From positions 186,001 through 250,000 of the forward strand of contig NZ_JAHWZX010000001.1 in NCBI RefSeq assembly GCF_019351405.1: a stretch of DNA of 64,000 nucleotides. Reading direction: 5' to 3'. The stretch is from Stakelama flava (GTDB taxonomy: Bacteria > Pseudomonadota > Alphaproteobacteria > Sphingomonadales > Sphingomonadaceae). A model generated the notes under the pieces. The model was not told the origin of the DNA, ran no database searches, and saw only the letters and a list, made by a program, of their open reading frames with translations. Positions 54,611 to 62,147 of this stretch are shown here, in pieces (position 1 is the first letter of the stretch; each line of letters starts with the position of its first letter). The position numbers were made by a program, and so were the translations under genes.

Positions 54611-54640
54611 AAAAGGGCCCCGGTTTCCCGGAGCCCTTTT
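54611..54640. terminator. bidirectional terminator between yciB and sodB
   Basis: AAAAGGGCCCCGG and CCGGAGCCCTTTT form a 13-bp stem with one mismatch and a 4-base loop, flanked by A and T runs. It serves both converging genes. Confidence 0.9.
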
Positions 54641-54658
54641 CGATTTGGATAGTGCGGA

Positions 54659-55264
54659 TCAGCCGAGTGCGGCTTCGTAATTCTTATTGGCCTGATCCCA
54701 GTTGACCACGTCCCACCACGCTTTGAGATACGCGCCGCGATCGTTGCGGTACGTCAGATAATAAGCGTGTTCCCAGACGTCGTTGCCGAGCACTGGCGTA
54801 CCGGTAAGATCGGTCACATCCATCAGCGGATTGTCCTGGTTCGGCGTGCTGGCGATGGACAGCTTGCCGCTGCTATCGGTCAGAAGCCATGCCCAGCCCG
54901 ATCCGAACTGGCCTGCGCCCTTGTTGTTGAATTCTTCCTTCAGCTTGTCCAGACCGCCGAATTCGGTGATGGCATCGGCGAGTTTACCCGACGGCTGGCT
55001 ACCGCCCGGCGTCATGATTTCCCAGAAGAAAGCGTGGTTCCAATAGCCGCCGCCATTGTCGCGCGCCTTGGTCGAATATTTCGAAATCTGCGACAGGACC
55101 TCTTCGGCGGACTTGCCCTCGAAGCCCTCTTCCTTGGCGGCATCGTTGAACTTTGTGGTGTAGGCGTTGTGATGCTTGTCGTGATGGAGCTTCATCGTCT
55201 CTTCGTTGATGGTCGGCTCCAGCGCGTTGTAATCATATTTCAACGGGGGGAGTTCGAAAGCCAT
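54659..55264 (-). CDS. sodB: Fe/Mn-family superoxide dismutase
   Basis: Dismutates superoxide in the cytoplasm, 201 residues. Metal ligands are the His in KLHHDKHHNAY (~His27), the His in GGGYWNHAFFW and DVWEHAYY near the end (Asp, His). The outer-sphere Gln that separates metal types appears as the Mn-type position (NQDNPL before the ligand), while the Fe-type Gln position holds Gly, so Mn or cambialistic use is likely despite the usual sodB name. No signal peptide. It is divergent from nothing: pspF follows on the same strand. Confidence 0.93.
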   Translation of the reverse strand: MAFELPPLKYDYNALEPTINEETMKLHHDKHHNAYTTKFNDAAKEEGFEGKSAEEVLSQISKYSTKARDNGGGYWNHAFFWEIMTPGGSQPSGKLADAITEFGGLDKLKEEFNNKGAGQFGSGWAWLLTDSSGKLSIASTPNQDNPLMDVTDLTGTPVLGNDVWEHAYYLTYRNDRGAYLKAWWDVVNWDQANKNYEAALG

Positions 55265-55374
55265 AGATCCTCCTTAGGCATTAAGGGTAGCGGGATACGT
55301 CCATGCAACGCCGCACTGGCGCAATGGGTCCAAAGTCGGGGTACGCAAGCGCAACGATTTTCGATACTCGGGAT

Positions 55375-56406
55375 TTATCCCCCCGCATGAAGCAAATCAT
55401 GCTTGCGCAAGGCATGGCGAAGCTGATCGTAGCTCAAACCCAGTGCCTCGGCCGTTGCGCGTTGATTGAAGCGATTCTCCTCAAGCGCATTGGCAAGTAT
55501 GGTCCGTTCGAACTGCGCGATCCGCACCTTGAAATCCTGCCGGCTGCTGCCCGGTGTTGAAGCGGCCGGCATGGCCGGTAGGGGCGCGGCGACCGGCATG
55601 CCGGATTCCGACGCGTCTGAACCGGAAACGGGCCGATAGGGCGAAGCAAAGGGATCGATCTCGATCTCATCAACCGGACCTTCGCGATCCCATCGATATA
55701 CCGCGCGTTCGACCACGTTGCGCAATTCGCGCACATTGCCCGGCCAACCGTAGGAACATAGGGCGTCGGTCGCGTTCGCGCCGAACCCTGGCCAGTCGGG
55801 CCAGCCGATCTCGGCAGCCATGCGGCGGGCGAAATAATCGGCGAGGATCATGATGTCGTCGGGACGCGCTCTCAGCGGCGGCAGCGTCACCACCTCGAAA
55901 GACAGTCGGTCGAGCAGGTCGGCGCGAAACGTTCCCCCCGCCACCCGGTCGGGCAGATGCTCGTTCGTGGCGGCGACGACCCGCACATCGGTCCGCACCG
56001 GCCGCGATGCGCCGATACGGGTGACCTCGCCATATTCGACCGCGCGGAGCAGCCGTTCCTGCGCCCCCATGGAAAGCGTGCCGAGTTCGTCGAGGAACAG
56101 CGTGCCACCATCGGCCTCCTCGAACCGCCCTGCCCGTGCCTTGGTCGCGCCGGTGAACGCACCGGCTTCATGTCCAAAAAGTTCGGCCTCGATCAGCGTT
56201 TCGGGAAGTGCGGCGCAATTCATCACCACCAAGGGCTGGTCCCAGCGCGGGCTGAGGCGGTGAAGCCGCTCGGCAACCAGTTCCTTGCCGGTGCCGCGCT
56301 CACCAATCACCAGCACCGGCCGATCAAGCGCGGCGGCCCGGCTGGCGCGTTCGAGCGCGTCGAGAAAGGCCGATGCCTGGCCGATGACTTGCGCCGTTCT
56401 GTCCAT
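55375..56406 (-). CDS. pspF: PspF, sigma-54-dependent activator of the phage-shock operon
   Basis: A bacterial enhancer-binding protein of 343 residues without a receiver domain, the PspF architecture. The AAA+ domain (~5-240) has Walker A GERGTGKE (35-42), GAFTGA (82-87) for sigma-54 contact and Walker B GGTLFLDE (~100-107). A linker leads to a C-terminal Fis-type helix-turn-helix (NRFNQRATAEALGLSYDQLR). It is divergent from the psp operon, which has a matching -24/-12 promoter. PspA is expected to inhibit it. A palindrome 20 bases upstream suggests autoregulation. Confidence 0.93.
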   Translation of the reverse strand: MDRTAQVIGQASAFLDALERASRAAALDRPVLVIGERGTGKELVAERLHRLSPRWDQPLVVMNCAALPETLIEAELFGHEAGAFTGATKARAGRFEEADGGTLFLDELGTLSMGAQERLLRAVEYGEVTRIGASRPVRTDVRVVAATNEHLPDRVAGGTFRADLLDRLSFEVVTLPPLRARPDDIMILADYFARRMAAEIGWPDWPGFGANATDALCSYGWPGNVRELRNVVERAVYRWDREGPVDEIEIDPFASPYRPVSGSDASESGMPVAAPLPAMPAASTPGSSRQDFKVRIAQFERTILANALEENRFNQRATAEALGLSYDQLRHALRKHDLLHAGG

Positions 56407-56415
56407 GACGACCAC

Positions 56416-56442
56416 TTGGCGCATTTTGCCAATAGTTGGCAA
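56416..56442. promoter_or_regulatory. candidate PspF upstream activating site
   Basis: TTGCCAA-TAG-TTGGCAA (56426-56442) is a perfect 7-bp dyad with a 3-base spacer. A further TTGGC half-site sits at 56416-56420. It lies about 110 bases before the expected start of the sigma-54 transcript and 20 bases from the pspF start codon, fitting enhancer binding and autorepression as known for E. coli psp. Confidence 0.65.
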
Positions 56443-56518
56443 GCCATAACGATCTCACCATTGCCACACCTAAACTGGAATTTTCCTAAATTGCTGTAAC
56501 TACGGAATTTTATAGTTT

Positions 56519-56534
56519 TGGCACGGCTTCTGCA
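56519..56534 (+). promoter_or_regulatory. sigma-54 (-24/-12) promoter of the psp operon
   Basis: TGGCACGGCTTCTGCA has the obligate GG-N10-GC spacing (GG at 56520-56521, GC at 56532-56533) and a full TGGCAC -24 element. Transcription would begin near 56545 and read into the TonB-C-like gene and pspA. This matches a PspF activator encoded next door. Confidence 0.9.
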
Positions 56535-56596
56535 TAGCTTTTGGCATCACCGCTCAGACGGTGAAACTTCGCACCAGGTTCAGGGAGGACCGTATA

Positions 56597-57088
56597 ATGA
56601 ACAGCAAGATCGCATCCATCACCCGCTCCGTTTCCGGCCTGGCGCTGGCGGCTGTTTTCGGCACCGCGTTGGTTGCCGGCGCGGTTTCCCCTGCTGCCGC
56701 GAACGGCGTTTCCGATCCCGATTGGCAGACCACCGTATCGCATCGCCTGAGCGCCAATATTCATCCCATGTCGGCCATCCTGGCCGCCACGCGGGATCAG
56801 GCGGGCGCGGTGGTCGCAGCGCATTTCGATGCCGACGGCAATTATGTCGGCAACACGCTGGAAAAAGGCACCGGCAACCATGTGCTCGACCATGAAGCGG
56901 TCCGGGCGGTCGACGCGGTAAAATATCCGCAGCTTCCCGCCAATCTGCGCGGCACCCCCCGCACCGTCGCGATGGAAGTATTCTTCAGCGACGAGGCGCG
57001 CCAAAAGAGCGGCGAGGCAATGCGCGCTGTTTCGCGCAAGATCGTCGCAAAGTACAACGACAATAGACTGGCCGCCGCCACCGAATGA
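56597..57088 (+). CDS. secreted TonB-C-like protein, first gene of the psp operon
   Basis: A 163-residue exported protein. A signal peptide (~1-35, ending SPAAANG) is followed by an unannotated short segment and a TonB C-terminal-like fold (~60-130): AAHFDADGNYVGNTLEKGTGN, with HVLDHEAVRAV and YPQLPANLRG, then a VAMEVFF strand. There is no N-terminal anchor for ExbB/D, so it is not an energy transducer in the usual sense and should be free in the periplasm. The ATG at 56597 has a GGAGG ribosome binding site. It is the first gene after the sigma-54 promoter, ahead of pspA. Confidence 0.75.
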   Translation: MNSKIASITRSVSGLALAAVFGTALVAGAVSPAAANGVSDPDWQTTVSHRLSANIHPMSAILAATRDQAGAVVAAHFDADGNYVGNTLEKGTGNHVLDHEAVRAVDAVKYPQLPANLRGTPRTVAMEVFFSDEARQKSGEAMRAVSRKIVAKYNDNRLAAATE

Positions 57089-57098
57089 AGCAGCGGTC

Positions 57099-57138
57099 GA
57101 TTGCCGGAACGGGCTGCCCCACTCCCGCCCCGGCAATC
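57099..57138 (+). promoter_or_regulatory. hairpin between the TonB-C-like gene and pspA
   Basis: GATTGCCGG (57099-57107) pairs perfectly with CCGGCAATC (57130-57138) around a 22-base loop. No U-tract follows, so it is more likely an attenuating or processing element than a terminator. It could set different levels for the first gene and pspA. Confidence 0.5.
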
Positions 57139-57179
57139 ACACTTAGTAACAATGCGTTAAACGAAGGAGTCTCGTTACC

Positions 57180-57848
57180 ATGGGTATCTTTTCACGAACC
57201 CGGGATATCATCGCCGCCAACGTCACCGACTTGCTCGACAAGGCGGAGGACCCGGCCAAGATGATCCGCATGATCATCCTTGAGATGGAAGAAACGCTGG
57301 TCGAGGTTCGTGCTTCGGCCGCGCGCACCATCGCCGACCAGAAGGAAATGCGCCGCCATATCAACAAGCTGGAAAAGCTTCAGGACAGCTGGACCGAAAA
57401 GGCCGAGCTGGCGCTGTCCAAGGATCGTGAGGATCTGGCCAAGGCCGCGCTGATCGAACGGCAAAAGGCCGCCGACATGGTCGAACAGCTGAACGAGGAG
57501 ATCACGGTGCTCGACAATGCGCTGAAGTCTTCGGAAGAGGACATCACCAAGCTGCAAAACAAGCTGCGCGAGGCGCGCACCCGGCAGAATTCGGTCATGA
57601 CCCGGCTCGAATCGGCCAATAACCGCACGCGGATGCGCGAAATGTACACTGGATCGAAGATGCAGGATGCGTTTTCGAAATTCGACATGATGGAAGCGCG
57701 CGTCGATATGGCCGAGGGTCGTGCTGAAGCCGCCGGCATGGGCCAGCAAAAAACGCTTGAAGAGGAAATCGCCGAGCTGCGCTCCTCTGAAAAGGTCGAG
57801 GCAGAGCTGGAAGCCTTGAAGCGCCGCGTCGGCAAGCAGGAGGGATAA
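57180..57848 (+). CDS. pspA: phage shock protein A
   Basis: The 222-residue ESCRT-III-like (PspA/Vipp1) protein that binds PspF and stabilises stressed membranes. It starts with the amphipathic membrane helix MGIFSRTRDIIAANVTDLLD and continues as a long coiled coil, with the conserved EDPAKMIRMIILEMEETLVE segment. The ATG at 57180 follows AAGGAG. It is one base upstream of the pspB unit start after its stop. Full length, no truncation. Confidence 0.95.
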   Translation: MGIFSRTRDIIAANVTDLLDKAEDPAKMIRMIILEMEETLVEVRASAARTIADQKEMRRHINKLEKLQDSWTEKAELALSKDREDLAKAALIERQKAADMVEQLNEEITVLDNALKSSEEDITKLQNKLREARTRQNSVMTRLESANNRTRMREMYTGSKMQDAFSKFDMMEARVDMAEGRAEAAGMGQQKTLEEEIAELRSSEKVEAELEALKRRVGKQEG

Positions 57849-57849
57849 C

Positions 57850-58125
57850 ATGCTGGACGATGTATTCCTTCCGATCGTCATCGTGGGAATGCTCTTCATC
57901 GGGCTTCCCTGGGTAGTGATGCACTATGTGACAAAGTGGAAACAGGCGGCGACCATTACCGGCGAGGATGAAAAGCTGCTCGACGAGTTGCACTACACCG
58001 CCCGCCGGCTGGAAGACCGCCTGCAGACGATCGAACGCATCGTCGCTGCCGACAATCCCGACTTCCGTCCGCAGGTGCCCAGCACCCCGGACGTTTCCGA
58101 AATCGACTATTCCCGGAGGAACTGA
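57850..58125 (+). CDS. pspB: phage shock protein B
   Basis: A 91-residue inner-membrane sensor partner of PspC. One transmembrane helix (~6-26) is followed by a coiled coil with RRLEDRLQTIERIVAADNP (~52-70), the PspB signature, and a Pro-rich tail that exceeds the ~75 residues of E. coli PspB. It starts one base after the pspA stop codon and is followed 3 bases later by pspC. Confidence 0.9.
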   Translation: MLDDVFLPIVIVGMLFIGLPWVVMHYVTKWKQAATITGEDEKLLDELHYTARRLEDRLQTIERIVAADNPDFRPQVPSTPDVSEIDYSRRN

Positions 58126-58128
58126 GCC

Positions 58129-58509
58129 ATGTCCGCAAGCCGTACCAAATTCTATCTCGACAAGCAGAACGGCCAGTGGTCGGGTGTGTGCGCAGGGATA
58201 GCCGACTATACCGGGCTGGATGTCGTCTGGGTTCGCGTCAGCGCGGTGATCCTTACGCTGGTCGGAGGCTTCCCCTGGACGCTGATCGCCTATGGCATGG
58301 TCGCCTATATGGCGCCGAAAAAGCCGGTCGATCTGTACGGCAGCGCCGAAGACGCCAGGTTCTGGCAGGGCGTGCGCACCAACCCGAAGCGTTCGACCGC
58401 CGAGGTGCGATCAAAATTCCGCGACATCGACCGCCGGCTTGCCGACATGGAAATGTTCTACACCAGCCGCAACACGCGGCTTGCCGATGAGATCGACAGC
58501 CTGCGCTGA
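58129..58509 (+). CDS. pspC: phage shock protein C
   Basis: A 126-residue membrane protein that with PspB relays envelope stress to PspA. The PspC domain starts KFYLDKQNGQWSGVCAGIAD and includes a transmembrane helix (~40-62). The C-terminal helix DRRLADMEMFYTSRNTRLAD ends in EIDSLR (motif at 104-126). That tail aligns gaplessly with the tails of two of the small proteins encoded downstream. GGAGGA ribosome binding site. Confidence 0.93.
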   Translation: MSASRTKFYLDKQNGQWSGVCAGIADYTGLDVVWVRVSAVILTLVGGFPWTLIAYGMVAYMAPKKPVDLYGSAEDARFWQGVRTNPKRSTAEVRSKFRDIDRRLADMEMFYTSRNTRLADEIDSLR

Positions 58510-58536
58510 AGCGCCTGAGGATTAGGGAGCCGAACC

Positions 58537-58833
58537 ATGCATCACGGACAAGTTTTCGTCCTGCTCATCGTCGGCATGGCGATGGTAGCCGGAATTATCC
58601 GCCAGGTCATCCGCGCGAAATACGGATATGACCCACGCACCCGGCGCGCCGGACGCCGTGGCGGTGCGAGCGACGAAGAACTGGCGCTCACCCGGAAGAT
58701 CGAACTGCTGTCGAATGAAAACGACAGGCTGACCGGCCAGATCAATCGCCTGGAGGAGCGGCTTCGCGTCCTCGAACGCATCGCGACCGACCCCGCCGAA
58801 CGCACTTCGCGCGAAATCGACTCGCTACGCTGA
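58537..58833 (+). CDS. PspB-like small membrane protein 1
   Basis: 98 residues. A transmembrane helix (~5-25) is followed by a basic stretch (RTRRAGRRGG) and a coiled coil (~45-98) with INRLEERLRVLERIATD and a terminal REIDSLR. The shared signature occupies 76-98 and aligns gaplessly with the PspC tail. PspB-like in layout but longer and more basic. It lies 27 bases after pspC; start ATG at 58537 with a GGGAG-type ribosome binding site. No experimental function known to me. Confidence 0.8.
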   Translation: MHHGQVFVLLIVGMAMVAGIIRQVIRAKYGYDPRTRRAGRRGGASDEELALTRKIELLSNENDRLTGQINRLEERLRVLERIATDPAERTSREIDSLR

Positions 58834-58848
58834 GGAAAGGACGTAACC

Positions 58849-59124
58849 ATGCACGACGGTTTCACGATTTTCATGCTCACTTTGGTGGTGATCGGCCTGC
58901 CGGTCGGCGGCGGCCTCCTCTTCTCGGCCTATGAGCGCTCGCTCAAGCATCGTGAGAAGATGGCGACGATGATGAACGCGCAGGCGGCGGAGAAAGCGGC
59001 GCAATATGCCGCGCAGACCGAACGGCTGGAACAACGCGTCCGGGTGCTGGAACGCATCGTCACCGACAAGGGGATCGATCTCGCCGACGAGATAGAAAAG
59101 CTGCGCGATGCGCCGCTGAACTGA
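58849..59124 (+). CDS. PspB-like small membrane protein 2
   Basis: 91 residues. A transmembrane helix (~6-28) is followed by a helical region rich in Ala/Met/Glu (EKMATMMNAQAAEKAAQY) and the shared signature at 64-86 (VRVLERIVTD with LADEIEKLR at its end), then DAPLN. It matches the PspC tail in length and spacing. It starts 15 bases after the preceding gene, with AGGAAAGGA ahead of the ATG. Confidence 0.8.
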   Translation: MHDGFTIFMLTLVVIGLPVGGGLLFSAYERSLKHREKMATMMNAQAAEKAAQYAAQTERLEQRVRVLERIVTDKGIDLADEIEKLRDAPLN

Positions 59125-59153
59125 AATATAAAACACGATCAGGGAGTTACTTC

Positions 59154-59408
59154 ATGAACCCGTTCGAAATGGTGGTTGCCATCATCGTCATCGTGACCAT
59201 CGGGAAAATCGTCCAGGCAAAGCTGCAGGCACAGGCGAGCGAGGCGCCCTATCGCGCCGCCGACAGTGAAGAGGCCCGGCAGATGCAGGCGGAAATCCGG
59301 GGTCTTCGCGAACGCATCGCGGTGCTCGAACGGGTCATCACCGACAATCACAGCAGCGTCAGCCTGGAGCGCGAGATCGAACGCCTTCGCGACGAAGACC
59401 GCCGCTGA
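59154..59408 (+). CDS. PspB-like small membrane protein 3
   Basis: 84 residues. A transmembrane helix (~5-22) is followed by EARQMQAEIRGLRERIAVLE and the shared signature at 55-79, here two residues longer (VLERVITD ... LEREIERLR), ending DEDRR. It starts 29 bases after the preceding gene with AGGGAG ahead of the ATG. Confidence 0.8.
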   Translation: MNPFEMVVAIIVIVTIGKIVQAKLQAQASEAPYRAADSEEARQMQAEIRGLRERIAVLERVITDNHSSVSLEREIERLRDEDRR

Positions 59409-59430
59409 ACCGCATAAAAGGGGACACGAT

Positions 59431-59676
59431 ATGACCAACGATCCCAACCTCTATCTGATCATGGCGGCCACGGCGCTTACCGGACTTGCCATGATGATCG
59501 CCGCGACGCTGATCGGCTGGAAAAGCTGGCTTGCGCTCAAGAAGCAGGAATTGTCGCTGGTGCGCGGGCGCGATGTCGATGCTCCGCCGTCCTCAACCGG
59601 CGCGCGGATCGAGATCGCCGATTTGAAGGAGCGTATCCGCAAGCTGGAAGCGATCGCCGCCGGCGTCGACCTTTGA
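59431..59676 (+). CDS. PspB-like small membrane protein 4 (tail shortened)
   Basis: 81 residues. A transmembrane helix (~8-30) is followed by KSWLALKKQELSLVRGRD and a short coiled coil with IADLKERIRKLEAIAAG at the very end. Only the first half of the shared signature is present; the EI-x2-LR end is missing, so it is a shortened relative. It starts 22 bases after the preceding gene with AAAAGGGG ahead of the ATG and is the last gene before a terminator. Confidence 0.75.
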   Translation: MTNDPNLYLIMAATALTGLAMMIAATLIGWKSWLALKKQELSLVRGRDVDAPPSSTGARIEIADLKERIRKLEAIAAGVDL

Positions 59677-59710
59677 AAAAAGCCGATCGGCAACCGTGCC
59701 GCCGGCTTTG

Positions 59711-59750
59711 CCGCCGCTCCCGCGCTTCACTCCCGCAGGGGCGGCGGTTT
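59711..59750 (+). terminator. terminator of the psp operon
   Basis: CCGCCGCTCC (59711-59720) pairs with GGGGCGGCGG (59738-59747) with one mismatch, followed by TTTCATT. A smaller AAAGCCG/CGGCTTT dyad precedes it at 59679-59709. Confidence 0.65.
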
Positions 59751-59781
59751 CATTCATCGGTGCTGACGCTATATCGCGCCC

Positions 59782-60189
59782 ATGCGAAGCATCGATGACC
59801 TTAGCGAAGAGTATGAATTCCTCGAACCCGACGACCGATATCGGTTGCTGATCGAACTTGGCCGCGAGCTGGAACCAATGCCGGATGCGTTGAAGACCGA
59901 CGCCACGCTGGTTCGCGGATGTTCGGCAGCGGTCTGGGTCTATCCCACCGTCCGGGACGATGGCAGGCTGCATTTTCTGGCGGACAGCAACGCCGCGATC
60001 ACCAAGGGGATCATCGCACTGGTACTGCTGACAGTACAGGATCAGGCCCCGCAGAAAATCACCGAATGCGATATCGAAGGCGCGCTGGATCCCTTTGACC
60101 TGAAAAATCAGCTCAGTTCGAACCGTACCCAGGGCATCCCCAATATGATCGCGCTGATCCGCGAAACCGCCGCCCGCTTTACCGGCTGA
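59782..60189 (+). CDS. sufE: SufE family sulfur acceptor
   Basis: Accepts persulfide sulfur from SufS/CsdA for Fe-S cluster assembly. The 135-residue protein has the YRLLIELGRELEPMP start and the active cysteine in LVRGCSAAVWVYP (~Cys47), with the family end FDLKNQLSSNRTQGIPNMIA. It lies downstream of the psp operon, separated by a terminator, and has no other suf genes beside it. Confidence 0.94.
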   Translation: MRSIDDLSEEYEFLEPDDRYRLLIELGRELEPMPDALKTDATLVRGCSAAVWVYPTVRDDGRLHFLADSNAAITKGIIALVLLTVQDQAPQKITECDIEGALDPFDLKNQLSSNRTQGIPNMIALIRETAARFTG

Positions 60190-60262
60190 TCCGGAACGAT
60201 ATGCCCTTTCGCGCGCTGGATCAGCGCACGAGCGAAGGGACAGGAAAATCGAACGATTTACG

Positions 60263-62125
60263 GTGCGTGCGAGCCACTGGCTCGGCCGTCATTGGCGTAT
60301 ACTGCTCGCCGGACTGGTTGCGCTGATCCTGCTCGCGCTGGCGACGCTCGCCGCCTTTCCCTGGGGCAGCCTGGACAGGACAATCGAATCCAGACTGTCG
60401 AAGGCGCTGGGTCGCCCCGTAACCATCGGGTCGATCGAACGCGAGGACAGATTTTCGCTGCACCCCGTACTCGACATACGCGACATTACCATCCCGCAGC
60501 CCGATTGGGCAGAAGCGGATACGCCGATGCTTCGCGTCCACCGGATGCGATTTGGCTTCGACGCGCTCGCCCTGCTGTTCGGAACCACGCGGATCGAGAC
60601 GCTGGACATAGGCGGGGCCGACGCGCTGCTGATCCGCACAGCCGATAATCGCATCAACTGGAGCGGCGCATCGGGGAAAAGCGAAGAAGAGGGATCGTCA
60701 ACGAATGCGCTTCATGCCCTTTCCTTGCAGAATGTAACGATCGCGTATCGCGACGCGCTTCAGAATCGCCGTTTCGACGTCACGCTGAACGGTGGTTCGC
60801 AAAGCGGCCTCGACGTGAAGGGTAGCGGCAGCGTCCATGGCGCGCCGGTGAGCGTGCGCGCGCATGGCGGTGCCTTTGCCGCCGAAGATGGATCCGGTCG
60901 CTGGCCCTTCGAGCTGAATATCGAGGGTCAGGCGGTAGGTTTGGTGATGCACGGAACCATGGCAAAGCCGCTCGCCACCGATAGCATCGACGCGACGGCA
61001 AGCGCCCATGGTGCAGGCCTCGCCTATGTCGACGCGCTGATCGAGGCCGGGCTTCCCGATACGCAGCCGGTGCGAATGACCGCTACCCTTGCCCGCCGCG
61101 GACCGGAATGGAAAATTGAAAAGCTGAACGGCACGGTCGGGCGATCGGATTTTTCAGGAGATGCCACGATCCGCAAAGGGGGCGGGCAGAGCCGTATCGA
61201 CGGCACCTTACATGCCGACCGTTTTGATTTCGCCGATCTGTCGACCGATGCCCAGCGTGCAAAGGCGGATGCGAAACAGGCGCGGCAGGGCAAGCTGGTC
61301 GTACCCGACACCGCGATTGACCTCGATAATCTGGGCGATGTTGCAGGCGTGCTTCGCCTCCATGCCGACCGGCTGCTCGCACCCGGCTCCGATCCGTTCA
61401 CCAGCCTTGACGCCACGTTGACGCTTGAAAAGAAAACACTGACGGTTTCGCCGCTGCGTTTCGGGATGCCACACGGCACCCTGTCGGGTAAAGCCGTGAT
61501 TGCCCAGAAATCGGCGGGGCCGCAGCTTCACCTGCAGCTGGAACTGAATGGGGGCCAATTATCTGATCTGTTTCCGGCCAGCGGTGTCGATGCCCCTGCC
61601 CGTGGTCGCATCGACCTGACAGGAACCGGCAAGACGATCCGCGCGGCGATCGGCGCTGCCAGCGGTCGTTTGGCGCTGACCGCGCGCAACGGCGTGCTGC
61701 CCGACAAGACTGCGCTGCTGCTGGGGCAGGATGTTGGCGGCGGCCTGTTCGCGGGAAAGAAGAAACAGGCGGTCCTTCGCTGCCTGATCGCCCCGTTCAC
61801 CCTCAAAAACGGAACGGCAAGTGCCGGCAATGTGCGGATAGATACCAGCCGCGCGGTCACCCGTGCAGCCGGAACGATCCGCTTCCCTTCCGAAAGCCTG
61901 AACCTGGCGTTGCACGGCGTCGCGAAACAGCATTCGACCTTGCGGATCGGCGGCGCCGTCCCGGTGCGCGGGACGATCAAATCGCCGAAAATATCACCGC
62001 CCGAAAAAGGTGATTCTGTCGGCGACGTCATCGGTCAGGTCGGAAAAGCGCTGTTTGGCGGCGATGAACCGGTTGCGACCGATATCGATTGCGATCACGC
62101 GATCACAGCAGCGATGAATTTCTGA
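60263..62125 (+). CDS. AsmA family protein
   Basis: A 620-residue membrane-anchored protein. One N-terminal transmembrane helix (~10-32) is followed by a long periplasmic beta-rich chain; the AsmA N-terminal region with LGRPVTIGSIERED and the C-terminal DUF3971/AsmA-like section are recognisable. AsmA-like proteins are bridge-like lipid-transport proteins of the envelope. The start is GTG at 60263 (GTGCGTGCGAGC). It is followed by a convergent ferredoxin-like gene. Confidence 0.87.
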   Translation: MRASHWLGRHWRILLAGLVALILLALATLAAFPWGSLDRTIESRLSKALGRPVTIGSIEREDRFSLHPVLDIRDITIPQPDWAEADTPMLRVHRMRFGFDALALLFGTTRIETLDIGGADALLIRTADNRINWSGASGKSEEEGSSTNALHALSLQNVTIAYRDALQNRRFDVTLNGGSQSGLDVKGSGSVHGAPVSVRAHGGAFAAEDGSGRWPFELNIEGQAVGLVMHGTMAKPLATDSIDATASAHGAGLAYVDALIEAGLPDTQPVRMTATLARRGPEWKIEKLNGTVGRSDFSGDATIRKGGGQSRIDGTLHADRFDFADLSTDAQRAKADAKQARQGKLVVPDTAIDLDNLGDVAGVLRLHADRLLAPGSDPFTSLDATLTLEKKTLTVSPLRFGMPHGTLSGKAVIAQKSAGPQLHLQLELNGGQLSDLFPASGVDAPARGRIDLTGTGKTIRAAIGAASGRLALTARNGVLPDKTALLLGQDVGGGLFAGKKKQAVLRCLIAPFTLKNGTASAGNVRIDTSRAVTRAAGTIRFPSESLNLALHGVAKQHSTLRIGGAVPVRGTIKSPKISPPEKGDSVGDVIGQVGKALFGGDEPVATDIDCDHAITAAMNF

Positions 62126-62147
62126 GGCCGCCCGGCGCCGACGACCT

